Of a DNA stretch of 41,388 nt, positions 25,376 to 34,142 are shown piece by piece. Within the stretch, counting starts at the first letter, position 1, and each line of letters begins with the position of its first letter. The notes beneath the pieces are model-generated. The model had not been told where the DNA came from, did not search any database, and saw only the letters and a list, made by a program, of their open reading frames with translations. The position numbers were made by a program, and so were the translations under genes. The DNA comes from SAR202 cluster bacterium Io17-Chloro-G7 (lineage in GTDB: Bacteria > Chloroflexota > Dehalococcoidia > UBA3495): positions 1 through 41,388 of the forward strand of contig MUCU01000068.1 in the NCBI GenBank assembly GCA_002817055.1, given 5' to 3'.

Positions 25376-26905
25376 CTAACCGCCCCCCGGCAAAACGTCT
25401 AACATCGGCGCCAGTCCGATCTCGAACACATCGGTCAAAAGCGATGGATAGAAGCCGATGCCCACTATTGTTATTACCATGATTACCAAAGGAATCGCTT
25501 CGACCAGGCTGGCGTCGGTCAGGTGGTCGAACCGCTCCCGGCGAGGACCGAAGAACGCCCGCTCCATCATCCACAGAATGTAGCCAGCAGCTAACACGAT
25601 ACCCAAGACGGCCAGGGCCGTAGGCCACGCATAGGCCCGGAATGCGCCCAGGAACACCAGCAACTCGGAAACAAACCCGCTTAAACCGGGCAAACCCAAT
25701 GATGCCAAGCCAGCCAGAAGGATTGCTCCCGCCACAATAGGCATTCTTCCCGCCAAACCACCTAAGTCGGGGATGTAGCGGGTATGGGCTTTGTCGTAGA
25801 CCAGCCCAACTCCCAAGAACAACAGGCCAGTGATAGTGCCGTGGGTAAATAACTGCATAGCCGCGCCGTTTAGCCCGGTCACGGTCAGCTCTCCTTCGGA
25901 TATACCCACTGAGCCGATGCCGATGAGGACAAGACCCATGTGGCTGACGCTAGAGAATGCGATGAGGCGCTTGAGGTCGGTCTGACGCATGGTGACCACT
26001 GCGCCATAGAGCACGCTGACCACACCCAAAGCAATCAATGCCCAAGCGAAGCGGTCCGTCTGGCTAGGGAACATGCCCACGTTGATGCGCAGCAACCCAT
26101 AGCCGCCCATTTTTAGAAGCACCCCGGCCAGCATGACGCTGGCCGCCGTGGGTGCATCGGTGTGGGCATCGGGGAGCCAGGTATGCACCGGCCAAGTGGG
26201 CAGCTTAATGGCGAAGGCCACGAAGAAAAGCCAGAACAGGCCTGACAAAGGAATCAGTACGCCAGCCGAAACCAGAATGGTGCCCTTGGTGGAAAGCTGG
26301 GTCATGTCGAAGGTGCCAAGTTCCGGGGTTAAGAACACCGCCACGATGGCCACCAGCATGAATGCGCTGCCCAAGATGGTGAAAATCAGGAACTTCATTG
26401 CCGAGTATTCTTTGCGGCCGCTGCCCCAGATGCTGATGAGCATATACATAGGGACCAGTTCCAGTTCCCAGAACATGAAAAATAACAGCAGGTCCAGCGT
26501 GGAAAACACTCCCATCACTGCGGTCTGAAGCAAAAGCAGCCAGAAGAAGTACTCTTTGACCCGAAGCTTGACGTGCATCGATGCCACAATGGCGCAAAAA
26601 CCCAAGAGCCCTGTTAGCGCTACAAGTGGGGCGCTGAGCCCGTCAACCCCTAAGAAAAAGTTGGCCTTGAGGCTTTCGGAAGGTATCCAGGAAAACTTGT
26701 CCACCAGCTGAAAGCGGTCAGCCCTTTCGCTTTGGTCGAAAAGACCAAACACCACCAGAGAGAGCACTAGGTCGGCCAAAGCCACAGCCACAGCGAACAA
26801 GCGAATATTGCGGTCGCCCCTGACCAATAGCAAAATGGCCACGGCGCCGGCAGCCGGCACAAAGACCGTCGCAGTCATCAATCCTGTGTATCCGGAAATA
26901 TCCAA
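25376..26905 (-). CDS. nuoM: NADH-quinone oxidoreductase subunit M
   Basis: 509-residue antiporter-like subunit of complex I. Family blocks are MFWELELVPMYMLISIWG (TM5 glutamate), FVAFAIKLPTWPVHTWLPDAHTDAPTA (TM7 lysine) and LIAFSSVSHMGLVLIGI. TTG start at 26905 with a poor SD; no ATG gives a better N-terminus. A 64-bp gap to nuoL holds a GCTAATAGCT-type repeat. Confidence 0.95.
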   Translation of the reverse strand: MDISGYTGLMTATVFVPAAGAVAILLLVRGDRNIRLFAVAVALADLVLSLVVFGLFDQSERADRFQLVDKFSWIPSESLKANFFLGVDGLSAPLVALTGLLGFCAIVASMHVKLRVKEYFFWLLLLQTAVMGVFSTLDLLLFFMFWELELVPMYMLISIWGSGRKEYSAMKFLIFTILGSAFMLVAIVAVFLTPELGTFDMTQLSTKGTILVSAGVLIPLSGLFWLFFVAFAIKLPTWPVHTWLPDAHTDAPTAASVMLAGVLLKMGGYGLLRINVGMFPSQTDRFAWALIALGVVSVLYGAVVTMRQTDLKRLIAFSSVSHMGLVLIGIGSVGISEGELTVTGLNGAAMQLFTHGTITGLLFLGVGLVYDKAHTRYIPDLGGLAGRMPIVAGAILLAGLASLGLPGLSGFVSELLVFLGAFRAYAWPTALAVLGIVLAAGYILWMMERAFFGPRRERFDHLTDASLVEAIPLVIMVITIVGIGFYPSLLTDVFEIGLAPMLDVLPGGG

Positions 26906-26921
26906 TACGGCTCAACTTTTT

Positions 26922-26939
26922 TAGCTATTAGCGGCCAGC
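26922..26939. repeat. GCTRATAGCTRA-type repeat upstream of nuoM
   Basis: The minus strand reads GCTGGCCGCTAATAGCTA about 17 nt before the nuoM TTG start, in the nuoL-nuoM gap. Confidence 0.5.
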
Positions 26940-26969
26940 GTGTAGCCTCCGAAAATAGCTGATTGTCTC

Positions 26970-29111
26970 TTAAGAGAGTAGAAACCCGAGAATAATTAGC
27001 AAGCTCCCCAAAACGATCACACCACCGTAGGACTGGACCTGCCCTGTTTGTGCTCGACCGATCATCGGCCCCAGGTTGCGGAAAATCCAACCCGCGGTGT
27101 CCACCACACCATCAACAATATTGCGGTCCAGCCAATCCACTATGCCCACAAAAAACCGGTAGAAGGCGCTTCGCACCACCACATTCTCATAGAGCGCGTC
27201 AATGTAATATTTTTGGCTTAACAGGGTATGGACTATTCCGGCAGCCTCAAGGGGGTCTCTTGTCCGGGTTTCCCTCCTACCCAGGTAGAGGGCTGCCGCC
27301 AAGATTATTCCCATCAAAGCGCCAACGGTGGACAACGTAGCCAGCCACCTGCTGAACCCGTGTATTTCAATGTGGCCAGCAAGGACCGGGACGGTTCCCT
27401 CCAGGCCGTGCAGCAAAAACTCGCTTATCCAGTGGCGGGGAATGCCAAACCCCTCTCCCCATTGAGGATTCGCCAAGTAGCCCGAGACGACGGCGGCGAC
27501 CGCCAGCACCAGCATCGGAAATAACATGACCACCGGAGACTCGGCTAAGTGGACGCCGCTTGTGTGTCCGGCCTCGTGTCCAGACTGAGGAGCGGCTCCC
27601 AGCGAGGGTGGCTGGCTCACCGGTTCCGGCTGTGCCTGATCCGCCCGTTCCTGATCGGCCCGTTCCGCTGCAGCCAAGTCCCCTGCAGCCAGGTCCGCCA
27701 ACTCTTGATCTATGCCCCCCCGGAACTCTCCGTGGAAGGTCATGTTAATCATCCGGAAAGTGTAGAAAGCGGTCAATACGATGCCCACCAACAACATGAT
27801 GAACGTGAGGCGGTTCACCCAACCGTCCACCAAGCCGCTGCTATACCAAGCGCCTACTATTATTTCGTCCTTGCTCCAGAACCCGGCGAAAGGAATAATA
27901 CCCATGAGGCTAAGAGCGCCGATTACCATGACCACATAGGTCACTTTCATGTGGCGGACCAAGCCGCCCATGTAGCGCATATTGAAAGTCCCAGTGGCGT
28001 GGTTGACGCTGCCAGCCCCCAAAAACAGCAGCGCTTTGAAAGTAGCATGGGTGAATAAGTGGAACAGGGCGGCGCTATAGGCGCCCACCCCCAAGGCAGC
28101 CATCATATATCCCAACTGGCTGACGGTGGAATAAGCCATTACTCTCTTTATGTCATTCATCACCAAGCCCATGGTCGCAGCCATGACGGCGGTAAATGCG
28201 CCGATAAGGGCGATCACTGACATGGCGTCGCTGGACTGCTGGATCACCGGGTAAAACCGGGCAATCAGGAACACGCCAGCGGCCACCATGGTAGCGGCGT
28301 GGATCAATGCGCTGACCGGTGTGGGACCTTCCATGGCGTCTGGGAGCCAGGAGTGCAGTGGAAATTGGCCGGACTTGCCCGCTGCGCCCGAAAATATTCC
28401 CAGGGCAAACCAGGTCAAGGCAGCGCCGCTCAGAACGCCGACACCGCCGATTGCCACCGGCTGGGCCGCTTGCCAGATATCGGGTATGTGGAAAGCGTTC
28501 AGCCCGGCTGCGGCAAAATCGTCGGCCCGCAAGAACAGGTAAAGAATAGCTAATAAGAAGCCCACGTCGCCAATTCGGGTGATGATAAACGCTTTTTTGG
28601 CCGCTGCGGCGGCGGCGGGCCGCTCATGCCAAAAGCCGATGAGAAGGTATGAGGACACCCCGACCAACTCCCAGAAAGCGTAGAGTTGGATTATGTTCGT
28701 AGAGAGCACCACGCCCAACATGGAGGCAGTGAACAAAGCCATGTATGCGAAGTAACGGGAGAATCCCGGGTCGCCTTTCATGTAACCCAACGAGTAAATC
28801 TGGACCAACAGGCTGACACCGGTCACGACAATCAGCATGATCGCGGTCAGTTGATCAACCAAAATCCCCAATTCTATGGTCGCGCTCCCTACCTGAAGCC
28901 ATTGGAAGACCTCGAAGTCCATCTCATGCCCTAGAATGACGGAACGCAAGGCCCAGACTGAAAAAGCCAGGGCAACACCCAAAGAGGCAACTAGAAACAG
29001 ACCGCTTAGGATAGAAAATTGATTGAGGAATGGCCGGATTATCAGCCCGATAACTAGGAAGGAACCTAGAGGTAGGAAGAAGATAGCCCAGATGGCCGCT
29101 TCAGGGATCAT
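26970..29111 (-). CDS. nuoL: NADH-quinone oxidoreductase subunit L
   Basis: 713-residue distal antiporter-like subunit with the long lateral helix at its C-terminus. Typical blocks: FWELVGVSSYLLIGFWHERPAA, GKSGQFPLHSWLPDAMEGPTPVSALIHAATMVAAG and AYSTVSQLGYMMAALG. A hydrophilic loop at about residues 470-522, in the C-terminal third, contains pentapeptide-type duplications (see repeat entry). ATG 29111 directly follows the TAG stop of the small DUF2007-like gene with no gap. Confidence 0.96.
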   Translation of the reverse strand: MIPEAAIWAIFFLPLGSFLVIGLIIRPFLNQFSILSGLFLVASLGVALAFSVWALRSVILGHEMDFEVFQWLQVGSATIELGILVDQLTAIMLIVVTGVSLLVQIYSLGYMKGDPGFSRYFAYMALFTASMLGVVLSTNIIQLYAFWELVGVSSYLLIGFWHERPAAAAAAKKAFIITRIGDVGFLLAILYLFLRADDFAAAGLNAFHIPDIWQAAQPVAIGGVGVLSGAALTWFALGIFSGAAGKSGQFPLHSWLPDAMEGPTPVSALIHAATMVAAGVFLIARFYPVIQQSSDAMSVIALIGAFTAVMAATMGLVMNDIKRVMAYSTVSQLGYMMAALGVGAYSAALFHLFTHATFKALLFLGAGSVNHATGTFNMRYMGGLVRHMKVTYVVMVIGALSLMGIIPFAGFWSKDEIIVGAWYSSGLVDGWVNRLTFIMLLVGIVLTAFYTFRMINMTFHGEFRGGIDQELADLAAGDLAAAERADQERADQAQPEPVSQPPSLGAAPQSGHEAGHTSGVHLAESPVVMLFPMLVLAVAAVVSGYLANPQWGEGFGIPRHWISEFLLHGLEGTVPVLAGHIEIHGFSRWLATLSTVGALMGIILAAALYLGRRETRTRDPLEAAGIVHTLLSQKYYIDALYENVVVRSAFYRFFVGIVDWLDRNIVDGVVDTAGWIFRNLGPMIGRAQTGQVQSYGGVIVLGSLLIILGFLLS
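27637..27696. repeat. Two pairs of 15-bp tandem repeats inside nuoL
   Basis: TGATCCGCCCGTTCC/TGATCGGCCCGTTCC (27637-27666) and GCTGCAGCCAAGTCC/CCTGCAGCCAGGTCC (27667-27696). They encode the duplicated RADQE and GDLAA pieces of a hydrophilic loop, so the frame is kept. Confidence 0.85.
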
Positions 29112-29306
29112 CTATAGCTTCCTCAGTATCTCTTCGGCTACGTGCTCTCTGCCACTGGGGACGTAGATATTAAACGGCACTCGTTCGCCCCAATCTTGAA
29201 TGTCGCCTTCGGGCAGTATGCGGGTGGGCAGCCCTTCGCCTTCAAGGGCTTCCTTCCACATTTCGGCCATTATCAAATTGGGCGCTTTTTTGAATTCAAC
29301 CCACAT
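29112..29306 (-). CDS. DUF2007-like small protein inside the nuo operon
   Basis: 64 residues: KKAPNLIMAEMWKEALEGEG, LPTRILPEGDIQDWG, PFNIYVPSGREHVAEEILRKL. The alpha-beta pattern with an AEMxxxxLExEGLPxRI helix-strand and a closing VPxxxxxxAxEIL helix resembles DUF2007 (putative signal-transducing) proteins. It abuts nuoL (stop TAG then ATG), so it is surely cotranscribed. A role in complex I assembly or regulation is conceivable but unproven. A GCTGATAGCTAA repeat immediately precedes its start. Confidence 0.7.
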   Translation of the reverse strand: MWVEFKKAPNLIMAEMWKEALEGEGLPTRILPEGDIQDWGERVPFNIYVPSGREHVAEEILRKL

Positions 29307-29308
29307 AT

Positions 29309-29333
29309 TAGCTATCAGCGTTCAGTATTCAGC
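29309..29333. repeat. GCTGATAGCT-type heptad repeat upstream of the DUF2007-like gene
   Basis: The minus strand reads GCTGAATACTGAACGCTGAT then AGCTA, ending 2 nt before the ATG. It is built of imperfect GCTGATA heptads. The rest of the 29307-29504 gap shows no gene. Confidence 0.55.
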
Positions 29334-29504
29334 CAGCGATTGGCGACGGGTCGTTCGGATTCATCAGTTAAGTATTCTGCCAAAACTCGGTTCGTTTGCG
29401 GGCCGTCATCACGAACCAAATTGAATAAGATCTGGATTGACGCGGCTATTTTTGAATGCCGTAATCGCGCTAACAGCACTCGTTAATTTTCTGCGCAAGC
29501 CCAA

Positions 29505-29846
29505 TTAATTCCGGAGCTCAGCAACTTCCGTCAAGTCCACCGACTCAGTGTTGCGGTACATAGCGAAGACTATGCCAAGCCCCAGAGCAATCTCAGCAGC
29601 GGCGACGGTGATGATGAACACCGCAAACACCTGGCCCGTAAGCACGCCACTTAGGTTTTCCGCCAGGTCTTCGTCTAGGGCTAAAGGCGCAACGTATTTG
29701 GCCAGCGCCACCAATGTCAGGTTGACGGCGTTGAACATTAACTCTATGGACATGAGTACCGCCAATGCGTTGCGGCGCGCCAGCGAGCCGTACAGCCCGA
29801 TGGCAAACAGAATTGCCGCAATTATCAGCATCGCTTCAAGAGACAT
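29505..29846 (-). CDS. nuoK: NADH-quinone oxidoreductase subunit K
   Basis: 113-residue three-helix membrane subunit. Signature: GLYGSLARRNALAVLMSIELMFNAVNL, with the membrane glutamate in SIELM, and VFAVFIITVAAAEIALGLGIV with the second. The C-terminal tail (RNTESVDLTEVAELRN) is slightly longer than usual. It lies 32 bp after nuoJ. Confidence 0.95.
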   Translation of the reverse strand: MSLEAMLIIAAILFAIGLYGSLARRNALAVLMSIELMFNAVNLTLVALAKYVAPLALDEDLAENLSGVLTGQVFAVFIITVAAAEIALGLGIVFAMYRNTESVDLTEVAELRN

Positions 29847-29878
29847 GGCGCATCATCCGGATGATCTAACTTAAAGCT

Positions 29879-30475
29879 TTAATTTAACGAGCCTGGAGGT
29901 CTCGGGCGCATGAGTACCAGCGATCCGATGAGGGCCGCCAACAACAGCACCGACACAGCCTCGAAGGGCAGGACGAAATCTCCTATCAACAAGTCGGCAA
30001 GCCCCGACTCCCTGGCGGCAGCCTGTTCGGATTCGGTGGTCAATCCCGAGGCCTCAAGGTCTTCGGTTTCTATATTGGCGACGGCGCTGGTCTGCACCAG
30101 GGATACCTTTTCTTGATCTTTCTCGGATATAAGGTCCCAATCGGTGTCGACGGCAACAACCACCAGAGCGGACAACAGCAAGGCGGCGAAAAGCACCGCC
30201 GGGACCTGCAAGCGGTTGGGCATATTGCCTCGCTGCACATCTCTGGTCAGCATCACAGCGAAAATAATGAGTATCGATATGGCGCCAACATAGATAAGCA
30301 CCTGAACCACCGCGAGGAATTCGGCGTTGAGCATCACAAAGAACCCAGCAACCGAAGCGAACACCAGCACCAGTAATAGCGCCGCCCGGAATAGGTCTTT
30401 TATTAGAACCACTCCCAAAGCGGCGCCGATGGCCACTATACCCAATGTCCAGAAAACTACGTCCTGAAATAGCAT
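29879..30475 (-). CDS. nuoJ: NADH-quinone oxidoreductase subunit J
   Basis: 198-residue membrane subunit with five expected helices. Typical: ALLLVLVFASVAGFFVMLNAEFLAVVQVLIYVGAISILIIFAVML. The region between helices 4 and 5 is an acidic hydrophilic stretch (about residues 115-160). It starts directly after the nuoI stop. Confidence 0.94.
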   Translation of the reverse strand: MLFQDVVFWTLGIVAIGAALGVVLIKDLFRAALLLVLVFASVAGFFVMLNAEFLAVVQVLIYVGAISILIIFAVMLTRDVQRGNMPNRLQVPAVLFAALLLSALVVVAVDTDWDLISEKDQEKVSLVQTSAVANIETEDLEASGLTTESEQAAARESGLADLLIGDFVLPFEAVSVLLLAALIGSLVLMRPRPPGSLN

Positions 30476-31159
30476 CTAGCGGGATGCACCCCCTGCGCCC
30501 TCAGCGTTGTCCCCTTTGTCTCCATCTCCGTTGGCGGGTTCTCCGCCATCTTGTTCAGCATCAGTCTCGTCGGCGGTAAATCGGAGTTCCTGCCTGACAG
30601 CGGACACCACCGGGAAACGCATGCCCGCCTTTTCTTTTTGATGCCACTGCCATGATTCCCTGCCCACCTCTTTCCAGTCCAAAGGTTGCCCTCCCTTGGG
30701 ATCGTAACCTTGGCTCTCCAACTGGGGCCTGTGGTAACTGCTGGGGCGTTTCTCCGATTGGCGCAACATGTCGATGGTTATTACCATGTCTTTCCGGGAG
30801 TACTGGCTTTGTTCGAAGCCACTGCCCATGAACAGAGCGTCGTATGGGCAGGCTTCCACACACAAGCCACAGAACATGCACCGGAAAAGCTGGATATCAA
30901 ATACCTCCAACCGGTATTTGTCCCCTTGTTGCGGAGCGGTTTCACTGGGGCTGGTCTCGATCTTGATGATGCCCAAGGGACAGTACTTGGCGCAGGATGC
31001 GCAGCCGGTGCAGCGCTCCTCATACCAAACAAACTCCTCTCCCCGGAACCGGGAATGCTGGGCCACCCTGGTTTCTGGGTACTCGACGGTAAAGGGCTTC
31101 TTGGTAAGGTTTTTCAGTGTTACCAGTAGCCCTTTGGCCATATTGATTCCGTAACCCAT
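30476..31159 (-). CDS. nuoI: NADH-quinone oxidoreductase subunit I
   Basis: 227-residue peripheral-arm subunit with two [4Fe-4S] clusters (N6a, N6b): CTGCASCAKYCPLGI and CMFCGLCVEACPYDAL. A C-terminal acidic, Gly-rich tail of about 40 residues (AEQDGGEPANGDGDKGDNAE) goes beyond the usual length. Its ATG shares one base with the nuoH stop (TAATG), so the genes are coupled. In the absence of NuoEFG this subunit may be near the site where the electron donor docks (inference). Confidence 0.95.
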   Translation of the reverse strand: MGYGINMAKGLLVTLKNLTKKPFTVEYPETRVAQHSRFRGEEFVWYEERCTGCASCAKYCPLGIIKIETSPSETAPQQGDKYRLEVFDIQLFRCMFCGLCVEACPYDALFMGSGFEQSQYSRKDMVITIDMLRQSEKRPSSYHRPQLESQGYDPKGGQPLDWKEVGRESWQWHQKEKAGMRFPVVSAVRQELRFTADETDAEQDGGEPANGDGDKGDNAEGAGGASR

Positions 31160-32415
31160 TAGCTCACCTCGCTTACACTGACCCCGGACGGGACCCCAGA
31201 CGGGATAGTAGACGGAACACCGGGGGAAGATGTTCTTGGCAGCGGCTTAGGCGGTTTGACCTTCTGCCGAATAAGAGTGCCAAACAACCCGATCGAAACA
31301 ATAGTAACGGCTATGTTGATACCCGTCATAACCCATAGGTCGTTGGTGCTCAGCACGCCGGAATCGTTTCTGAAGAAATATACTTCCACCGTTGTGACCG
31401 CCAGGTTGACCAAGCTAAGGGGAAGCAGGAACTTCCAAGCCAAGGCCATCAACTGGTCTATGCGCAGGCGCGGGAACGTCGCCCGTACCCAAATAAACAT
31501 GAATAGGACTACGCCCATCTTAATCAGGAACCAGAGCCAACCGATGTATTTGGCGGCTGGACCGTCCCAACCGCTCAGAAAGAAGGTGACCACCAGCGCC
31601 GCCGCCGCCAGCGTCGCTCCGAACTCGGCCGCTTGAATCAATGCGAATTTGATTCCGCTGTACTCAATGTGGTAGCCAGCGATAATCTCCGACTCAGCTT
31701 CGGCTACGTCGAATGGCGTGCGGTTTAGCTCGGCGGACATCCCAGCAAGGAACACAAACAGCGCTAGTGGTTGGACCAGCAGGAAGGGCAGGTTTTGGGC
31801 CTCAACCACATCGGATAACGACATGGAACCGGCAACCATTACCACTCCCAACAGCGACAGCACCAACGGTATTTCATAGCTGATTAGGACCGCCACGCCC
31901 CTGGCGGCGCCGAACATGGCATATCGGTTGTTGGAAGACCAGCCAGCCATAAAAATAGCAATCGTGCTTATGGAACTGACTGCTAGCACGTATAGAACAC
32001 CTATGTTCAGGTCGGCCAGGGCGGTGTCCTTGGCGAAGGGCACGACGGCCAGCACCAGTATCACCGGCATCAACATCAGCACTGGCACCAGTAGGAAAGC
32101 CACCCGGTCGGCGTTGGCCGGTGTCAGGTTCTCCTTGGTCATCAGCTTGACCAAGTCGGCGATTGGCTGCAATAGACCGAAAGGTCCCCACCTATTGGGT
32201 CCGATGCGGTTGTGCATGCGCCCGATCAGCCGACGCTCCATCCACGACAATACCGCCGCTCCCAAGAGTACGGCATTGACCAGGATTAGCATTATGACCA
32301 GACCTGCGACAAGGTACGACAGCCAACAAGGCAAAACGCGGCCCACGCCTTCGTAGATAACCCTAAATAGGACCGTGTCGTGAAGTATGTTGTCGGCGCC
32401 AAGGACGCAGTTCAT
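31159..32415 (-). CDS. nuoH: NADH-quinone oxidoreductase subunit H
   Basis: 418-residue membrane subunit that forms part of the quinone cavity. Signature loops: ERRLIGRMHNRIGPNRWGPFGLLQPIADLVKL and AELNRTPFDVAEAESEIIAGYHIEYSG, then RATFPRLRIDQLMALAWK. The tail SSPGVPSTIPSGVPSG is low complexity and arises from 12-bp DNA repeats. ATG 32415 has only a weak SD. Confidence 0.96.
   Translation of the reverse strand: MNCVLGADNILHDTVLFRVIYEGVGRVLPCWLSYLVAGLVIMLILVNAVLLGAAVLSWMERRLIGRMHNRIGPNRWGPFGLLQPIADLVKLMTKENLTPANADRVAFLLVPVLMLMPVILVLAVVPFAKDTALADLNIGVLYVLAVSSISTIAIFMAGWSSNNRYAMFGAARGVAVLISYEIPLVLSLLGVVMVAGSMSLSDVVEAQNLPFLLVQPLALFVFLAGMSAELNRTPFDVAEAESEIIAGYHIEYSGIKFALIQAAEFGATLAAAALVVTFFLSGWDGPAAKYIGWLWFLIKMGVVLFMFIWVRATFPRLRIDQLMALAWKFLLPLSLVNLAVTTVEVYFFRNDSGVLSTNDLWVMTGINIAVTIVSIGLFGTLIRQKVKPPKPLPRTSSPGVPSTIPSGVPSGVSVSEVS
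31184..31219. repeat. Three imperfect 12-bp repeats in the nuoH 3' end
   Basis: CCGGACGGGACC, CCAGACGGGATA, GTAGACGGAACA. They encode the repetitive (V/I)PSG-type tail of NuoH. Confidence 0.6.
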
Positions 32416-32434
32416 GTATCCGCTGCTCTAGAGA

Positions 32435-32482
32435 TTCTAATAGTACCCAATTCTAATAAGACCGGGTTCTAATAGCCGCTGA
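32435..32482. repeat. Three tandem 16-bp repeats in the nuoD-nuoH gap
   Basis: TTCTAATAGTACCCAA, TTCTAATAAGACCGGG and TTCTAATAGCCGCTGA begin at 32435, 32451 and 32467, an exact 16-bp period with a conserved 8-bp head. They lie just upstream of the nuoH start. Confidence 0.7.
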
Positions 32483-32520
32483 TTATATTATGACCCGGGA
32501 AGTTCGCCGAGCCAGGCACG

Positions 32521-33627
32521 TCACCGGTCAACCTCACCCAGATTGATGTCCATGCTGCCCAGGGTGACAATCATGTCGGCCAGTTTCCAGCCCACCAGCA
32601 AGTGCTCGGTAACAGTCAGATTCATCAGCGAAGGGGAGCGTATCTTGCAACGGTAGGGGCTTACCCCACCGTCGCTGACCAGGAAGAATGCTAGTTCTCC
32701 CTTCGAGGCCTCAACCCGACCGTAGGCTTCAACTCCCGGCTGGGGGTGAATAACGAGAGGAACATGGGCGCGGATCGGTCCCGGCTCTATTTGCTGCACA
32801 CACTGGTCGATAATGCGTGCGCTCTGGTGCATTTCCTGCACACGAACCCAAAAACGATCGTAGTTATCGCCCTTGGTCCCCACCGGCACATCGAATTCGA
32901 CCCTGTCGTAAGCGTCGTAGGGCTCCATTTTTCGCCAGTCCCAAGCCAAGCCACTGGCCCGAAGCACGGGGCCGCTGACCGAGCAGTTGATAGCCATATC
33001 CAAAGGCAAGATGCTGACGTCCCGGGCGCGGATCATGACGATCTCGTTTTCCAGAACCAGTTGCTCTATCTCGTTGATTTCGGAACGGAGCACTGGCATA
33101 AAGTTGTCCAAGGCTGGCCAGAAATCGTCTGGAGCGTCAAAAAAGACGCCACCTGGCCGAGCGTAGCTAACGGTTATCCTGGCTCCGCACAGCATCTCGA
33201 AGAGGTCCAAGATTCGCTCCCTGGTCCGGAAACAATACATCAGAGGCGTTCCCAGGGTGCCCAAGTCTTGGAGGAAAAATCCCAAGGCCATCAGATGGCT
33301 GGCGATGCGTTGTAATTCGGCGGTGATGGTACGCAAGTACTGGGCCCGGCTCGGCGCTTCCACCCCCAATAATTTCTCCACCGCTAAGCAGAATCCTTGG
33401 TTATTTATCATGGAGGACACGTAGTCCAACCGGTCGGTCAGGGTAACAATTTGGGTATAGGTCCTCTCTTCCGCTAGCTTTTCGGTACCACGGTGGAGAT
33501 ACCCAAAAACAGGCTCTACCTCAATAATGTCTTCACCGTCAAAAGTGACCCGCAAACGGAACACCCCGTGGGTGCTGGGGTGTTGGGGGCCGACATTGAC
33601 GGTCATTGGTTCGGTGCGAATCGTCAT
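32521..33627 (-). CDS. nuoD: NADH-quinone oxidoreductase subunit D
   Basis: 368-residue 49-kDa-type subunit that lines the quinone site. Blocks: NVGPQHPSTHGVFRLRVTFDGE, PVFGYLHRGTEKLAEERTY, DRLDYVSSMINNQGFCLAVEKLL, GGVFFDAPDDFW and C-terminal VSPYRCKIRSPSLMNL with GSMDINLGEVDR. It is separate from nuoC, not fused. No SD is visible; the start is preceded by GCTGATAGCTGA-type repeats. Confidence 0.96.
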   Translation of the reverse strand: MTIRTEPMTVNVGPQHPSTHGVFRLRVTFDGEDIIEVEPVFGYLHRGTEKLAEERTYTQIVTLTDRLDYVSSMINNQGFCLAVEKLLGVEAPSRAQYLRTITAELQRIASHLMALGFFLQDLGTLGTPLMYCFRTRERILDLFEMLCGARITVSYARPGGVFFDAPDDFWPALDNFMPVLRSEINEIEQLVLENEIVMIRARDVSILPLDMAINCSVSGPVLRASGLAWDWRKMEPYDAYDRVEFDVPVGTKGDNYDRFWVRVQEMHQSARIIDQCVQQIEPGPIRAHVPLVIHPQPGVEAYGRVEASKGELAFFLVSDGGVSPYRCKIRSPSLMNLTVTEHLLVGWKLADMIVTLGSMDINLGEVDR

Positions 33628-33631
33628 CTTG

Positions 33632-33680
33632 TAGCTATCGGCGCTCAGCTATCAGCTTTTGACTGATTGCTGATAACCGA
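33632..33680. repeat. GCTGATAGCTGA-type heptad repeats upstream of nuoD
   Basis: The minus strand reads AAAAGCTGATAGCTGAGCGC then CGATAGCTA, preceded by TTATCAGCAATCAG. The heptads fill most of the nuoC-nuoD gap and end 4 nt before ATG. Confidence 0.6.
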
Positions 33681-33683
33681 TTC

Positions 33684-34142
33684 CTATAAATAATCCTTTC
33701 GCAAAGGATGGCCTGGAAAGCCCTCCCAAAGCATGATGCGTTTCATATTCGGGTGACCCTCAAAGTGGATACCCATAAGGTCCCAAATCTCCCGCTCCTG
33801 GAAATCGGCGCCTCGCCACACTCCGTACACCGAAGGCACTGTGAGGTTTTCCCGACCAAACACCCTGGTTTTCACCAGGGCGGTATGGTGACGCTGCATG
33901 GAAGTAAGATGGTAGGACAGTTCAAAGTACTCAATGAAGTCCACGGCGCTAATGGAGTTGAGGAACTGGAAGTCCAAATCCGGATCTTCACGCAGAAACC
34001 GGCATACTCTGTCAACCAGAGTCGGCTTTACCCATACGGCGGCTTCGTTAACTTGGTCCACCGACCATCGCTCCACCGAATCCGCCACCGCTTCTTGCAG
34101 CTTTGCGGCCAAACGTTCCACCGCCACCGGCCCGACAAGCAT
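33684..34142 (-). CDS. nuoC: NADH-quinone oxidoreductase subunit C
   Basis: About 152-residue 30-kDa-type subunit of the peripheral arm. The signature is REIWDLMGIHFEGHPNMKRIMLWEGFPGHPLRKDY at the C-terminus, with DFIEYFELSYHLTSM before it. ATG 34142 shares a base with the nuoB stop (TGATG). A TTG one codon earlier (34145) is the alternative. Confidence 0.95.
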   Translation of the reverse strand: MLVGPVAVERLAAKLQEAVADSVERWSVDQVNEAAVWVKPTLVDRVCRFLREDPDLDFQFLNSISAVDFIEYFELSYHLTSMQRHHTALVKTRVFGRENLTVPSVYGVWRGADFQEREIWDLMGIHFEGHPNMKRIMLWEGFPGHPLRKDYL

